A DNA stretch of 64,000 nt from the NCBI RefSeq assembly GCF_020217465.1, contig NZ_CP084115.1:3286001-3350000 (forward strand). Reading direction: 5' to 3'. A model generated the notes under the pieces. The model saw only the letters and a program-made list of their open reading frames with translations, had not been told where the DNA came from and did not search any database. Position 1 is the stretch's first letter. Each line of letters begins with the position of its first letter. A program made the translations under genes and the position numbers. Shown here one piece after another: positions 1 through 9,410 of this stretch. The DNA comes from Cobetia amphilecti (lineage in GTDB: Bacteria; Pseudomonadota; Gammaproteobacteria; Pseudomonadales; Halomonadaceae).

Positions 1-143
1 AATGATACGCTGGCGCAAGCGCCATTGGCTGCCTGTTTGAGGCAATATTGCGCCTTCAAGCGGCCATTGCAGGTCGCAGACCGGCCCTGTGCCTGACTCT
101 CATCACTCTTGTCGCGTACCTGACGCGCCCTTGCGGAGCCCGG

Positions 144-974
144 ATGACTTCTCCCGACTCACTCCCCTCAGCGGCTGACGATTCAGCGGCTGACGCCTCA
201 GCGCATGGCCCAGCCACCGCACCGCCCCCGGCCCTGCTGCTGGTCGAGGACGACGCCCTGCTGTCCAGCACGCTGTGCAGCGTCTTTTCCGCCGAGGGCC
301 TTGCGGTCACCCACCTGGCCGACGGCGCCGCGGCGCTTGCCCGCCTGGCGGCCCACCACGATCACGGCTTCGCGCTGATCGTACTCGACCTCAACCTGCC
401 CGGCGCTTCCGGGCTCGAGATTCTCGCCGCGCTGCGCCAGCACGATCGCCAGACCCCGGTGCTGATTCTCACCGCGCGCGGCGCCATCGAAGATCGCGTG
501 CGCGGGCTGGACCTGGGCGCCGATGACTATCTTGCCAAGCCCTTCGTGCTCGATGAGCTGGAAGCCCGCGTGCGCGCCCTGCTGCGCCGCCATGCCACTC
601 TTCAGGCCAGTCAGCAGGCCACTCTTCAGGCCAGCCAGCAGCCGGCGCCCTCGCCTGGCATCGCCCCACGCCTGACTCTCGGCAGCCTGGCCTTCGAGCC
701 ACTCAATGCACGCTTTCTGCTCGCCGATGCCCCACTGGCGCTGCCGCCCCGCGAACAGCGCCTGCTGGGTTGTCTGATCCAGCATGCCGGCGAACCGGTG
801 GACAAGGCGCGCCTGACCCGCGAGGCCTTCGGTGAGGAAGAGGCCGTGGGCGACAACGCCATCGAGGTCTATGTGCATCGCCTGCGCAAGCGCCTGGAAG
901 GCAGCGACGTCAATCTGCGCACCATCCGTGGCCTTGGCTATCTACTGGAACAGACCACGGACGGCAGCGCTTGA
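144..974 (+). CDS. OmpR/PhoB-family response regulator, TctD-like
   Basis: Transcriptional response regulator of about 276 residues. A receiver domain carries an acidic pocket (VEDD near residues 34-37), phospho-acceptor Asp82 (VLDLNLP) and the conserved Lys132 (LAKPF). The C-terminal part is a winged-helix DNA-binding domain with the typical ending RTIRGLGYLL. The frame is open upstream to position 48, but that would add a hydrophobic leader foreign to the family. The ATG at 144 has GGAG at 135-138, so I chose it. The gene overlaps the kinase gene by four bases. The linker between the domains contains a tandem duplication. Resemblance to TctD (tricarboxylate uptake control) rests on the partner kinase and the adjacent binding protein; the signal sensed is unknown. 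Confidence 0.9.
   Translation: MTSPDSLPSAADDSAADASAHGPATAPPPALLLVEDDALLSSTLCSVFSAEGLAVTHLADGAAALARLAAHHDHGFALIVLDLNLPGASGLEILAALRQHDRQTPVLILTARGAIEDRVRGLDLGADDYLAKPFVLDELEARVRALLRRHATLQASQQATLQASQQPAPSPGIAPRLTLGSLAFEPLNARFLLADAPLALPPREQRLLGCLIQHAGEPVDKARLTREAFGEEEAVGDNAIEVYVHRLRKRLEGSDVNLRTIRGLGYLLEQTTDGSA
594..641 (+). repeat. In-frame 24-bp tandem duplication in the response-regulator linker
   Basis: Two adjacent 24-bp units (594-617 and 618-641), differing by one base, encode ATLQASQQ twice between the receiver and DNA-binding domains. A smaller 15-bp pair at 169-198, beginning TCAGCGGCTGACG in both copies, duplicates part of the N-terminal Ser/Ala/Asp tail. Both preserve the reading frame. 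Confidence 0.9.
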
Positions 975-2695
975 ATTCCGCACCCTCACCACGCCCACAG
1001 ACAGAGGCAAAACGCAGTATCAGCCTCTATCGGCGCCTGCTGAGCTGGCTGCTGCTGCCTCTGCTGGCGCTGGGCACGCTATTGCTGGTGCAGGCCTTCC
1101 TGTCGGCGCGTGAGGCAGCGGACCGCGCCTACGACCGGCTGCTGGAGGCCTCGCTGGTCACCATCGCGGAGCAGGTCAAATGGCAGGACGGCCAGCTGTG
1201 GCTCGACCTGCCGCCCGCCGCCCTCGAGATGCTGGCTACCGACGCCCAGGAACGCGTCTTCTACAGCCTGGTGGATGCCGATGGCGAGCAGGTCACCGGC
1301 AATACCCACCTGCCGGATGCCAATCGCGCCGCCAATGGTCGCCTGGCCCCGCAGGAATCACTCGGACGCAGCGGCGAGCTGTCGTTTCGCGATATCGCCT
1401 GGCAGGGACAGGCACTGCGGCTGGGCAGCCTCGATACCCGCTTGGGCGGCTGGGGCGATGACCCACGCCACGGCCAGCGTTACAGCATTCGCGTCGCCCA
1501 TACCCGCGAGGGGCGAGACACCCTGACGCGTGAGCTGTTCAGTGGCTCGCTGGTGCGTCTGGCGGGCATGGCCACGCTGGCACTGCTGGTGGTGCTGATC
1601 GGCGTCCGGCTGGCGCTGTCGCCGCTGACCCGCCTGCGCCGCGCCATTCGCGAACGCGACTCGCGCAGTCTGGCGCCGCTCAACCTGCCCCTGCCGCGCG
1701 AGCTCGAGGAGCTCAAGCACACCATCAATGACCTGCTGGCGCGCATGCGCCGCGTGCGCGCCAACCAGGAGCGCTTCATCGGTGATGCCTCGCACCAGCT
1801 GCGCACCCCGCTGGCGGGACTCTCCGCTCACGCCGAGCTGGCACTGCGCCAGCAGGACCCCAGCGCCTGGCATGCCGCGCTGGGCCAGATGCAGGCCACC
1901 GCCAGCCATACCGCCCATCTGGCCAATCAGCTGCTGTCGCTGACACGCCTCAACAACCCGGAGGTGCAGCCGCCGCGCGTGCCGCTGGAGCTGTCAGCGC
2001 TGGCGCGCGCCACCGTCAGCCGGCTGTTCCTGCGCTGTGATCGCGCCGGCGTGGACCTCGGCCTCGAGATCGCCCCGGACATCGATGGCGCCGCCTGGAC
2101 GCTGGGCGTCGAGTGGCAGCTGGAGGAGGCACTGGCCAATCTGATCGACAATGCCTGCAAGCACGGCGCACGCACCGTCACACTCACCCTGAGCCGGATG
2201 GCGACACCGAGCGATGCCACGTTCACGCAATCGGACAGTGCCGCACTGGCGGGCCGCTGGCGGTTGAGTGTCGAGGATGATGGCCCGGGCATCGACGCCG
2301 AGCGGCGCCTGCTGGTGCTGCGCCCCTTCCACCGCAACACCCAGCCCGACAGTCATGATCAGGCGCCGGCGCAGCAGCCCGATGAGCTCAAGCATCACGA
2401 AGGCGCCGGACTGGGGCTGGCGATCGTCGATGGCATCGCGCGACACCACGATGCGCGCCTGACGCTTAGCGACGCGACAGCACGCAGCATGACGCAGGCT
2501 GCTGATCCTGCATCCCGCACAGACGATGCAACCCGCGCAGCCGACGCAGACGACGCAGACGAGACAGGCGCGTCCTGCGGGCTATGCGTCAGTCTGCATC
2601 TGGCGCCCTGTGCAGCGCCTGAGGTGAGAGTGGGTGGGGATGATGAATCAGCACAGGCCGGCAAGCCTGCGAAGACAGGAGGCACAGCATGCTAG
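971..2695 (+). CDS. Sensor histidine kinase, TctE-like (2CSK_N type)
   Basis: Membrane sensor kinase of 574 residues that should phosphorylate the upstream regulator. Transmembrane segments lie near residues 17-37 and 192-212, flanking a periplasmic sensor region of the two-component-sensor N-terminal type. The H-box is FIGDASHQLRTPLAG with His275. The N-box is NLIDNACKHG (from Asn390), G1 is DDGPGID near 435 and G2 is GAGLGLAI near 478. Translation starts at a TTG embedded in the regulator's stop (TTGA), implying coupling. The ATP lid carries an insert of about 20 polar residues, and the C-terminus has an Asp/Ala-rich tail beyond the ATPase fold. The family assignment is solid; the ligand is not known. 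Confidence 0.88.
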   Translation: MNSAPSPRPQTEAKRSISLYRRLLSWLLLPLLALGTLLLVQAFLSAREAADRAYDRLLEASLVTIAEQVKWQDGQLWLDLPPAALEMLATDAQERVFYSLVDADGEQVTGNTHLPDANRAANGRLAPQESLGRSGELSFRDIAWQGQALRLGSLDTRLGGWGDDPRHGQRYSIRVAHTREGRDTLTRELFSGSLVRLAGMATLALLVVLIGVRLALSPLTRLRRAIRERDSRSLAPLNLPLPRELEELKHTINDLLARMRRVRANQERFIGDASHQLRTPLAGLSAHAELALRQQDPSAWHAALGQMQATASHTAHLANQLLSLTRLNNPEVQPPRVPLELSALARATVSRLFLRCDRAGVDLGLEIAPDIDGAAWTLGVEWQLEEALANLIDNACKHGARTVTLTLSRMATPSDATFTQSDSAALAGRWRLSVEDDGPGIDAERRLLVLRPFHRNTQPDSHDQAPAQQPDELKHHEGAGLGLAIVDGIARHHDARLTLSDATARSMTQAADPASRTDDATRAADADDADETGASCGLCVSLHLAPCAAPEVRVGGDDESAQAGKPAKTGGTAC

Positions 2696-3984
2696 CGAGA
2701 CGACCGCCAACCGGGCAGCAGCATTCTGACAATCGCTGCTCTGACCATCACGGTCATGACAATCACCGCCCGGGCAGACAGCGATCTGGACGGCTGACGG
2801 CCTGCCTCGTGCTGGCCGTGCTTGTGAGCCCCTTTAGTCAGGCGGCGTCCCGGGCGGCGACCCAGGCAGCGTTTGACCCGCTGCTCGAAGAGCATCAATC
2901 GCTGTGGTTGCAGGGCGGCCAGCCAGTCACGGCGCCCGCGCCTGACAGCGACGCCAGCCACGCGGCCGATCTGACGATTCACGCCGCGCTGGACCTGCCC
3001 GAGATTCGCCCGCTGCTGCTGCGTTACAGCCGCCAGCATCCTGAGCGAGTGCTGCACTACGTCAATCGCTCCGCCTTGGGGCTTGAAGCACAGTACCTGC
3101 AGGCACCGCTGACACCGCAGGCGGATCTGATGATCTCCTCGGCCATGGGCCTGCAGTACCGACTCGCCAATCAGGGTCACGCCCTGGCACTCGAGGCCCC
3201 CAATCTGGCCGCCTGGCCGGCCAACTCACGCTGGCGCAATGAGCTGTATGCGATGAGCTTCGAGCCGATCGTGATGGTGGCGCGACGTGATGCGCTCAAG
3301 CGTCTGGCGGACCTCGACGGCCTGCGCAATCCCCGCGATGTGCTGCGCAGCCATCGCGACTTCTGGCACCTGCTCGAGACGCGCCGCGAGCAGCTGCGCG
3401 GCCGCATCATCAGCTACGACCCGCGCCGCAGCGGCTCCGGCTTCACCTACGCCGTGTCCGATGCCCGTCAATCGCCGCGCTACTGGACGCTGGTGCGCGC
3501 CATGGGTCAGGCCGATGCCAGACTGGTCAGCACCACCGGCGCCATGCTCGAGGCGCTGGCCAGCGGCGAGGTGGATATCGCCTACAACCTGGTCGGCCCC
3601 TACGCGGTGACCTTTGCCCGCGCCCATCCGGAGCTGGTGGTGATCGTGCCGGAAGACTACGTGCTGATTCAGCGCCGGCTGGCCTTCGTCCCCCAGCAGG
3701 CGCCTCATCCCGAGGCCGGTGAGGCCTTTCTCGACTGGTGGCTGAGTCTGGAAGGCCAGCAGGCGGTGGCCAGCGACAGCCAGCTGGGCGCACTGCACCC
3801 CGAGGTGCGTGGCGAGGGCAGCGCTCAGCATATGCGCGAGCAACTGGGCGATGCACTACGTCCGATCGAGATCGGCCCTGGCCTGTTGGCGACACTCGAT
3901 CGCCTCAAGCAGGCCAGTTTCCTGAGCCGCTGGGTACTGGAATTCGAGGCCCCGTCAGCCACGCAGCCCGAATTGAACCAATGA
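2689..3984 (+). CDS. Periplasmic ABC-type solute-binding protein
   Basis: Protein of 431 residues resembling iron/phosphate-type extracellular binding proteins. After a long polar N-terminus, a hydrophobic stretch near residues 36-53 ending in QAASRA looks like a signal sequence. AGGAGG at 2677-2682 precedes the ATG by six bases. The gene overlaps the kinase stop by seven bases, so the three genes form one operon. No permease or ATPase gene follows. That arrangement suggests a sensing accessory that presents ligand to the TctE-like kinase, or a transporter component encoded elsewhere. The ligand cannot be read from the sequence. Confidence 0.8.
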   Translation: MLARRPPTGQQHSDNRCSDHHGHDNHRPGRQRSGRLTACLVLAVLVSPFSQAASRAATQAAFDPLLEEHQSLWLQGGQPVTAPAPDSDASHAADLTIHAALDLPEIRPLLLRYSRQHPERVLHYVNRSALGLEAQYLQAPLTPQADLMISSAMGLQYRLANQGHALALEAPNLAAWPANSRWRNELYAMSFEPIVMVARRDALKRLADLDGLRNPRDVLRSHRDFWHLLETRREQLRGRIISYDPRRSGSGFTYAVSDARQSPRYWTLVRAMGQADARLVSTTGAMLEALASGEVDIAYNLVGPYAVTFARAHPELVVIVPEDYVLIQRRLAFVPQQAPHPEAGEAFLDWWLSLEGQQAVASDSQLGALHPEVRGEGSAQHMREQLGDALRPIEIGPGLLATLDRLKQASFLSRWVLEFEAPSATQPELNQ

Positions 3985-4048
3985 TGCGTGGTGTCAGGGC
4001 TGGCTAGCCCCTCCCGTTCTGTAAACGCACTAAACACAGCTCCGAGCC

Positions 4049-4090
4049 CATCACGCACAAGGCGCCCCGCGGGGCGCCTTGTGCGTGATG
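4049..4090. terminator. Perfect 42-bp palindrome between convergent genes
   Basis: The arms 4049-4069 and 4070-4090 are exact reverse complements with no loop bases and the centre CCCCGCGGGG. It lies between the plus-strand binding-protein gene and the minus-strand channel gene, so it probably acts as a bidirectional terminator. It lacks a clear T-tract on either side. A protein-binding site is the alternative. Confidence 0.65.
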
Positions 4091-4128
4091 CCATGCGGCA
4101 TTCAATGACATGAGCAGTGGATTCAGCG

Positions 4129-7100
4129 TCAGCGACCACCGGCATCTCCGCCGCCATCACCGCCATCGGCGTCCGGTGCGGCCTCGCGCAGCCCGGCGTC
4201 CTCACGGCCTGCCAGACCCTCGGCGGGCTTGCGCCGCGCGATCAGCGCACCACCTTCCCGGTGCTCGCTGCTCTGATACTCCGTGCTTTCCGTCTCGCTG
4301 CTTTCCGGTGAGCCGCTGGCGGGGCGCAACGGCTCCGCCGAGGCGCTGCGCTGCTCGACGAGGCGCTCGGTGCCATCGTCGCGATGCAGCCAGACATCCA
4401 TCTGCTGGAAGGCGACCTTGAGGCCATGCTCACGGAAACGTGCGTCCACCCAGCGGTTGATCTCATCGGTGGCGTAGAGGCGATCGGTCAGGTCATTGAC
4501 GTAGATGCGCAGCTCGAAACCGAAGTTGTCCTGGTTGTAGGTCAGGCAGAACACCAGCGGCTCCGGGTCCTTGAGCACCCGCCTGTTTTCCTGGGCGGCC
4601 TGCATCAGCAGACGATGCGCCAGATCCAGATCACTGCCATGGGCGACACCGAAATTGAGCACCACCCGCGTGACGTTGTCCGACAGCGACCAGTTGATCA
4701 GCTGGTCGGTGACGAATACCTTGTTGGGAATGATGATCTCCTTGCGATCGAAATCCGTCACCGTGGTGGCGCGGATCCGGATGCGATTGACCGTGCCATG
4801 CAGGTTGCCGATGGTGATGGTGTCGCCGATGCGCACCGGCCGCTCGAACAGGATGATCAGGCCCGAGATGAAGTTGGCGAAGATCTCCTGCAGACCGAAG
4901 CCCAACCCGACACTCAACGCCGCCACCAGCCACTGCAGCTTGTCCCAGCTGACGCCCATGCTGCCCAATGTCATCACGAAGCCGGTGGCCATGATCACGT
5001 AGGACAGCAGCGAGGTGATCGCGTAGCTGGAGCCCTGCTTGAGCTCGAGCCGCGACAGGATCGAGACCTCCAGCAGGCCCGGCAGGTTGCGCGCCATCAT
5101 CACCGCCACGGCGAGGGTGATCATGCCCGCGATCAAGTCCGCCAGCGAGATGGGCGTCGCCGAATCGCCCTCGACGGAAGCGGCGATTTCCCACACCACC
5201 ACGCTGTCGAGATAGCTGAGCACATTGAGCAGATCGGCCCACACCACATAGAAGATCGACAGGAAGCTGATGACCAGGATCAGCTTCGAGAGACGCAGTG
5301 ACTGGGAGTTGACCTGCTCCATGTCCAGCGGCGGCTCTTCCACCACCTCGACACCGCCTTCGGCGCCCTCCTGCACCTGGGCACGGCGACGCGCTACGGC
5401 GCGACGATAGGCCAGACGCCGCGCGGCGACTGCCAGCCCGCGCACCACGGTGGCTTCCACCAGAATCCAGGCCCCGAACAGGAAGATGGTGGTGATGAAG
5501 CGGCCACACAGGCGCAGCGCGGTGTACTCGTAGCCGAGACAGATCAGCACGCCCAGCGCCACCGGCACCAGCGCCATCGCAAGGCCCAGAATCAGTCGGA
5601 ACAGCTTGAGGCCGAAGAAGGGGACGTGGGCCAGAATCAGTCGCGACAGACAGAAGCTCATCGCCATCAGGCCCACGAACAGAATGGCCAGCCCCAGCGG
5701 ACGCTCGAGCAGGTTGAGGTCCGCCTCGCTGATGATGTTGGTGGTCAGCACCACCGGCAGCAGCGCGAAGCCCAGCCACCAGATATGGCGGCGCAGCTCC
5801 GCCACGTAGTTGGCCGGCCACTGGAAGTGACGCTCGGCGACACCGTCCTTGACCAGCAGGCGGCGGAAGATGGCGAAGATGCCCCACGCCAGCGACAGCT
5901 TCAACAGCGCCTGGCCCAACGCCCACAGCATGATGCCCTCGCCCAGCGACAGCACGCCGCCGATCAGCGCCAGCGCCAGCGCGCCGGGGATGGCCAGCAG
6001 GACGTTGAGCAGAATGGCGCGCGGCGTATGCAGCTGGGTGTCCTGCTTCAGGCGCCCTATCTGGGCGTGCAGGTCCGCCAGGCGCGCACGGATGCGCGAA
6101 CGCTTCCAGGTGATGAAGATCAGCAGCAGCAAGCCCGGCAGCGCCACCCACAGGTCACTGAGCTGAAAGCCCTTGGACAGCCCCGCCACCACGCCACGCC
6201 AGACGTTGGGCCTGAGCTCCTCGGCGAGCATTTCCGGGGTACGCGACAGCCAGTCGAGATCCAGCGGCTTGCCATTGGCGACCCAGAACAGCTGCTCCTC
6301 GATGGTCTGGCGCAGACGCCCTGACACTTCCAGCAGCTGCTGCTGGTTGAGCTGCAGGTCGATGGCGCGTGCCAGCAGGCTGTCGTATTCCTTGTCGAGC
6401 TTGTCGACCAGCTCCTTGCGCGCCTCCAGCTGACCGATCAACGCCTGACGCAGCTCGGCGCTGATCTGGCTGACATCGGCATTGCCGCCGGGGCGTTCCA
6501 GCGCCGCGGCCTCGCCCAGCACGTAGGAATTGAGATAGCCCGGAATATCGGCGAGTTGCTCGCGCACCTTGTTGAGTTCGAACTGCTTGAGGCGCAGGTC
6601 GGCGATCTCTTCCTTCAAGTCCTTGCGCACATCGACCTGCGGCAGGCGACTCTGCTGCTCACGCAGGATACGCGCCAGCAGGACGCTGCCCTTGATGGCC
6701 TCGATCTGCTCGCTCATGGTGCGCTCGACCTGGGTGACGCGGTCGAGCTGGGTGCGCACCTCCAGCCCATCGCGAATCACGGCGTTGACGCGATCGGTGA
6801 TCGCCAGCAGCTGGCTGCTGAGTTCGCGGTTGCGGTTGAGCACCTGCTGGAAGATGGGGTTGTCGGCCAGCGCGGCATTCTCGCCACTGGTGGCATCGGC
6901 GATGGTCTGCTCGGACTGGTTGCGGCGCTTGTCGTTGACCAGCGTCTGGACCTGCTCCAGGTCCTGCTCCAGATTGGCGATCTGACGGCTGTAGAGGGTC
7001 TTGCGCACCTGGGCCAGCTCACGCAGCAGAGAGCTTGAATTGAGCTCTGAATGGCTCAGCTCGCCACGCGTCTCGGCCAGCGCCAGGCGGGCCTCGATCA

Positions 7101-7674
7101 GGTCACGCCCGGTGCCGGACAGGTCGGCATCGCCGCTGCCACCCAGCTGGGTCTGCAGGCGCTGCACCTGCTGCTGTGCATCGGCCAGGGTCGAGCGCGA
7201 ACGCTCCGGCAGGCTCTGGGCATTGATCAGGCGCCGATTGGTGTCGGCCAGCTTGTCCTGCAGGTTCTGCAGCGAGTCGAGAATCGAGGTCATGCGCTTG
7301 TCCAGCGCCTCGACCGACTCGTCTTCCAGCGAGGCGATGCTGGGCGGGGTGTAGTCCTGAGGCAGGCGCGCCAGCTCGGCCTGCGCCTTCGCCAACTCCG
7401 CCGGCGCCTCCTTGACCTCACTCTTGAGGGAATTCAGGCTGCTGGTGGCTTCGGCGAGGTCGTCGAGCACCGTCAGGGTATCCTTGAGGTCCGCGATGCG
7501 CTGACGGGTGTCGGCATCCGGTTTCTCGACGCTCTGCAGGTCTTCAAGCTGAGTCTGGACATCAGCACGCTTCGGGGCGTCCGCACTGGCCGTGGCCGGC
7601 ACCCAGGCCAGCAGCACCATCAGCAGCAAGGCGCCTGCCAACATCATCAGTCTCAAGGACTTGTTACCTGTCAC
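4129..7674 (-). CDS. mscK: Large MscS-family mechanosensitive channel, MscK-like
   Basis: Inner-membrane channel of about 1181 residues that releases solutes on hypo-osmotic shock. A signal peptide (hydrophobic run ending ATASA) is followed by a periplasmic coiled-coil region to about residue 490. Next come a multi-span membrane block and the MscS pore/beta domain, with the glycine-rich pore helix and FERPVRIGD near residues 915-950. The frame opens at a GTG at 7698. The GTG at 7674 has GAGGAG six bases upstream and places the signal peptide at the N-terminus, so I prefer it. Length and order fit MscK/KefA. The C-terminus is a Ser/Glu/Asp/Gly-rich tail. The role in osmotic protection fits a halophile. 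Confidence 0.9.
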   Translation of the reverse strand: MTGNKSLRLMMLAGALLLMVLLAWVPATASADAPKRADVQTQLEDLQSVEKPDADTRQRIADLKDTLTVLDDLAEATSSLNSLKSEVKEAPAELAKAQAELARLPQDYTPPSIASLEDESVEALDKRMTSILDSLQNLQDKLADTNRRLINAQSLPERSRSTLADAQQQVQRLQTQLGGSGDADLSGTGRDLIEARLALAETRGELSHSELNSSSLLRELAQVRKTLYSRQIANLEQDLEQVQTLVNDKRRNQSEQTIADATSGENAALADNPIFQQVLNRNRELSSQLLAITDRVNAVIRDGLEVRTQLDRVTQVERTMSEQIEAIKGSVLLARILREQQSRLPQVDVRKDLKEEIADLRLKQFELNKVREQLADIPGYLNSYVLGEAAALERPGGNADVSQISAELRQALIGQLEARKELVDKLDKEYDSLLARAIDLQLNQQQLLEVSGRLRQTIEEQLFWVANGKPLDLDWLSRTPEMLAEELRPNVWRGVVAGLSKGFQLSDLWVALPGLLLLIFITWKRSRIRARLADLHAQIGRLKQDTQLHTPRAILLNVLLAIPGALALALIGGVLSLGEGIMLWALGQALLKLSLAWGIFAIFRRLLVKDGVAERHFQWPANYVAELRRHIWWLGFALLPVVLTTNIISEADLNLLERPLGLAILFVGLMAMSFCLSRLILAHVPFFGLKLFRLILGLAMALVPVALGVLICLGYEYTALRLCGRFITTIFLFGAWILVEATVVRGLAVAARRLAYRRAVARRRAQVQEGAEGGVEVVEEPPLDMEQVNSQSLRLSKLILVISFLSIFYVVWADLLNVLSYLDSVVVWEIAASVEGDSATPISLADLIAGMITLAVAVMMARNLPGLLEVSILSRLELKQGSSYAITSLLSYVIMATGFVMTLGSMGVSWDKLQWLVAALSVGLGFGLQEIFANFISGLIILFERPVRIGDTITIGNLHGTVNRIRIRATTVTDFDRKEIIIPNKVFVTDQLINWSLSDNVTRVVLNFGVAHGSDLDLAHRLLMQAAQENRRVLKDPEPLVFCLTYNQDNFGFELRIYVNDLTDRLYATDEINRWVDARFREHGLKVAFQQMDVWLHRDDGTERLVEQRSASAEPLRPASGSPESSETESTEYQSSEHREGGALIARRKPAEGLAGREDAGLREAAPDADGGDGGGDAGGR

Positions 7675-8099
7675 AGCTGTCTCCTCAATGGTCACCACCG
7701 CACTTCTTCATCGGCTCTGCTGCCCCGCCAGGCCGCCGCCAGCCATGCAGGATGACATCGTGACCGGCCGCAAACGCGGGCAAGGGCCGCATTGTCGACT
7801 GGCGCTGCATCCCACGCAATCCTTGTCGGCAAACGTCCGCCGGCGGCCGCCCAGCAAAGGATGAAGTGGAGATTGAACTAGAGAGTGAAGCGGAGAATGC
7901 AGCAAAGAGTGACGGGGCGAGAAAGCGATGCTTGCAGGCCAGCGTGAGCGACATGCATCGTCGCATCGAGGCGACGCACCTGTCGGAATCTTCGTGCTGG
8001 AACCGGACACTGCGCCACCAGTAGAATGGCAGACATGTCATGAACATTGCTCCATAATGCGCTGCTCCCCCGCCGCGGTGTAACCGACAGGATATTTCC
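7675..8099. other. Intergenic region between divergent mscK-like gene and pldA
   Basis: About 425 bp without a convincing gene. Short frames on the minus strand have atypical composition and no family resemblance. The region must hold promoters for both flanking genes. A CATAAT hexamer at 8053-8058 is a possible pldA -10 element, but no good -35 is visible. Confidence 0.5.
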
Positions 8100-9314
8100 A
8101 TGCCCCTCCGCCTTGCCTCCATCGGATTCCGGTCCGTCCCTGCACGCCTCTCGGGAGTGCTGGCCACAGTACTGCTGGGTGCCGCCGCACCGGCAGCGGC
8201 CGACGTGCCCTACACCATGGATGCCGAAGGACGCGTGGTACTGGCCAACGGCAAGCGCTTCGCTCCCGAAGCACTGGGCATGACTGCCGCCCAGGCCCGC
8301 GCGGGTGCCATGAGTCAGGCTGACTGGCGCGAGCTGGCGGCCTCTGCACCGGGCACGGCGGACGGCGTCGAGAGTGACCCGCGTACCGAGCAGGTCTTCC
8401 TCTCCAACCGCGAAGACGCGGATGACGAGCGCTACTCGGCGGAAGCGGCCGAGACCGAGGGGGCACAAGGCCAGAGCGTCGATGCGCCCCTCGATGAAAG
8501 CCTGGCCCAGCAGCGCGCCAAGGAGCGTGTCGTGCTGGAGAACGACGCCGAGAAGAATCCGCTGGCCATCACCGCCTACAAGCGCAATTACCTGCTGCCC
8601 TGGGCCTACAACACCAACCCGGATGCCAACGGCTTTGCCGAAGTCACCCAGGAAGGCGAGGTGGACAAGACCGAGGTGAAATACCAGCTCAGCCTCAAGG
8701 TCGAGCTGATGGATGACATCTTCGGTGACAATGGCGACGTGTTCTTCGCCTATACCCAGCGCAGCTGGTGGCAGGCCTACAACTCCGATGCCTCGGCGCC
8801 GTTCCGCGAGACCAATTACGAGCCGGAAGCCTTCCTGCAGTTCGACAATCGTTATGAGCTGTTCGGCTGGACCAATACCCGCAACCGCATCGGTTTCGCG
8901 CATCAGTCCAACGGCCGTTCCGACCCGCTGTCGCGCAGCTGGAACCGTGTCTACGCCGACATGATGTTCCAGAACGGCGACTGGGCCATCGCGGTCACGC
9001 CGCACTGGCGCGTGCCGGAGGAGTCCGACGAGGACGACAATCCGGACCTCTACAACTACATCGGCTACGGCGACATCACGGTCGGCTATACCTCCGATCA
9101 GCACGAAGTCACCTGGATGGTGCGCGGCAACCCCTCCAAGGGCAACTACGGCAACCAGCTCGACTACTCCTTCCCGCTGTTCGGCAAGGTACGTGGCTAC
9201 GTGCAGTACTACCACGGCTACGGTGAGAGCCTGATCGACTACGACCACAGCGTGAATCGCTTTGGCCTGGGCTTCTCGATCAATACCTTCTTCGCCGGCT
9301 CGCCCGAGACCTGA
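8100..9314 (+). CDS. pldA: Outer membrane phospholipase A
   Basis: Hydrolyses acyl chains of phospholipids that reach the outer leaflet of the outer membrane. The 404-residue precursor has a signal peptide ending near AAAPAAA (residues 27-34). An acidic region with no obvious homology to the barrel runs to about residue 155, and the 12-strand beta-barrel domain follows. The catalytic motif GFAHQSNGRSD gives His268 and Ser270, and Asn282 occupies the triad position seen in E. coli PldA (His/Ser/+2, Asn/+14). The last residues form an amphipathic strand followed by a short tail. The protein is over 100 residues longer than E. coli PldA because of the N-terminal region, whose function is unknown. 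Confidence 0.93.
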   Translation: MPLRLASIGFRSVPARLSGVLATVLLGAAAPAAADVPYTMDAEGRVVLANGKRFAPEALGMTAAQARAGAMSQADWRELAASAPGTADGVESDPRTEQVFLSNREDADDERYSAEAAETEGAQGQSVDAPLDESLAQQRAKERVVLENDAEKNPLAITAYKRNYLLPWAYNTNPDANGFAEVTQEGEVDKTEVKYQLSLKVELMDDIFGDNGDVFFAYTQRSWWQAYNSDASAPFRETNYEPEAFLQFDNRYELFGWTNTRNRIGFAHQSNGRSDPLSRSWNRVYADMMFQNGDWAIAVTPHWRVPEESDEDDNPDLYNYIGYGDITVGYTSDQHEVTWMVRGNPSKGNYGNQLDYSFPLFGKVRGYVQYYHGYGESLIDYDHSVNRFGLGFSINTFFAGSPET

Positions 9315-9353
9315 TCAAAGAGTTCTGATCAAAAAGTTCTGATAAAAGAACTC
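9312..9353 (+). repeat. Three tandem 14-bp units spanning the pldA stop codon
   Basis: Units at 9312-9325, 9326-9339 and 9340-9353 share the form TGATMAAARARYTC. The pldA stop codon TGA is the first triplet of the first unit. The copies differ by a few substitutions. Confidence 0.85.
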
Positions 9354-9370
9354 GCATGACCCTCCCGCAA

Positions 9371-9390
9371 CGGGCAGCCCAGGCTGCCCG
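9371..9390 (+). terminator. Hairpin downstream of pldA
   Basis: CGGGCAGCC and GGCTGCCCG form a 9-bp stem with a 2-base loop, followed by TCTTGCC. The T-tract is poor, so termination is plausible but not certain. Confidence 0.5.
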
Positions 9391-9410
9391 TCTTGCCATC
9401 TGCCCTCCGT

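Noticed and set aside
4631-6151. 506-codon minus-strand frame inside the mscK-like gene
   Set aside because: It overlaps the channel gene in another frame and encodes Gly/Ala/Arg-rich sequence without domains.
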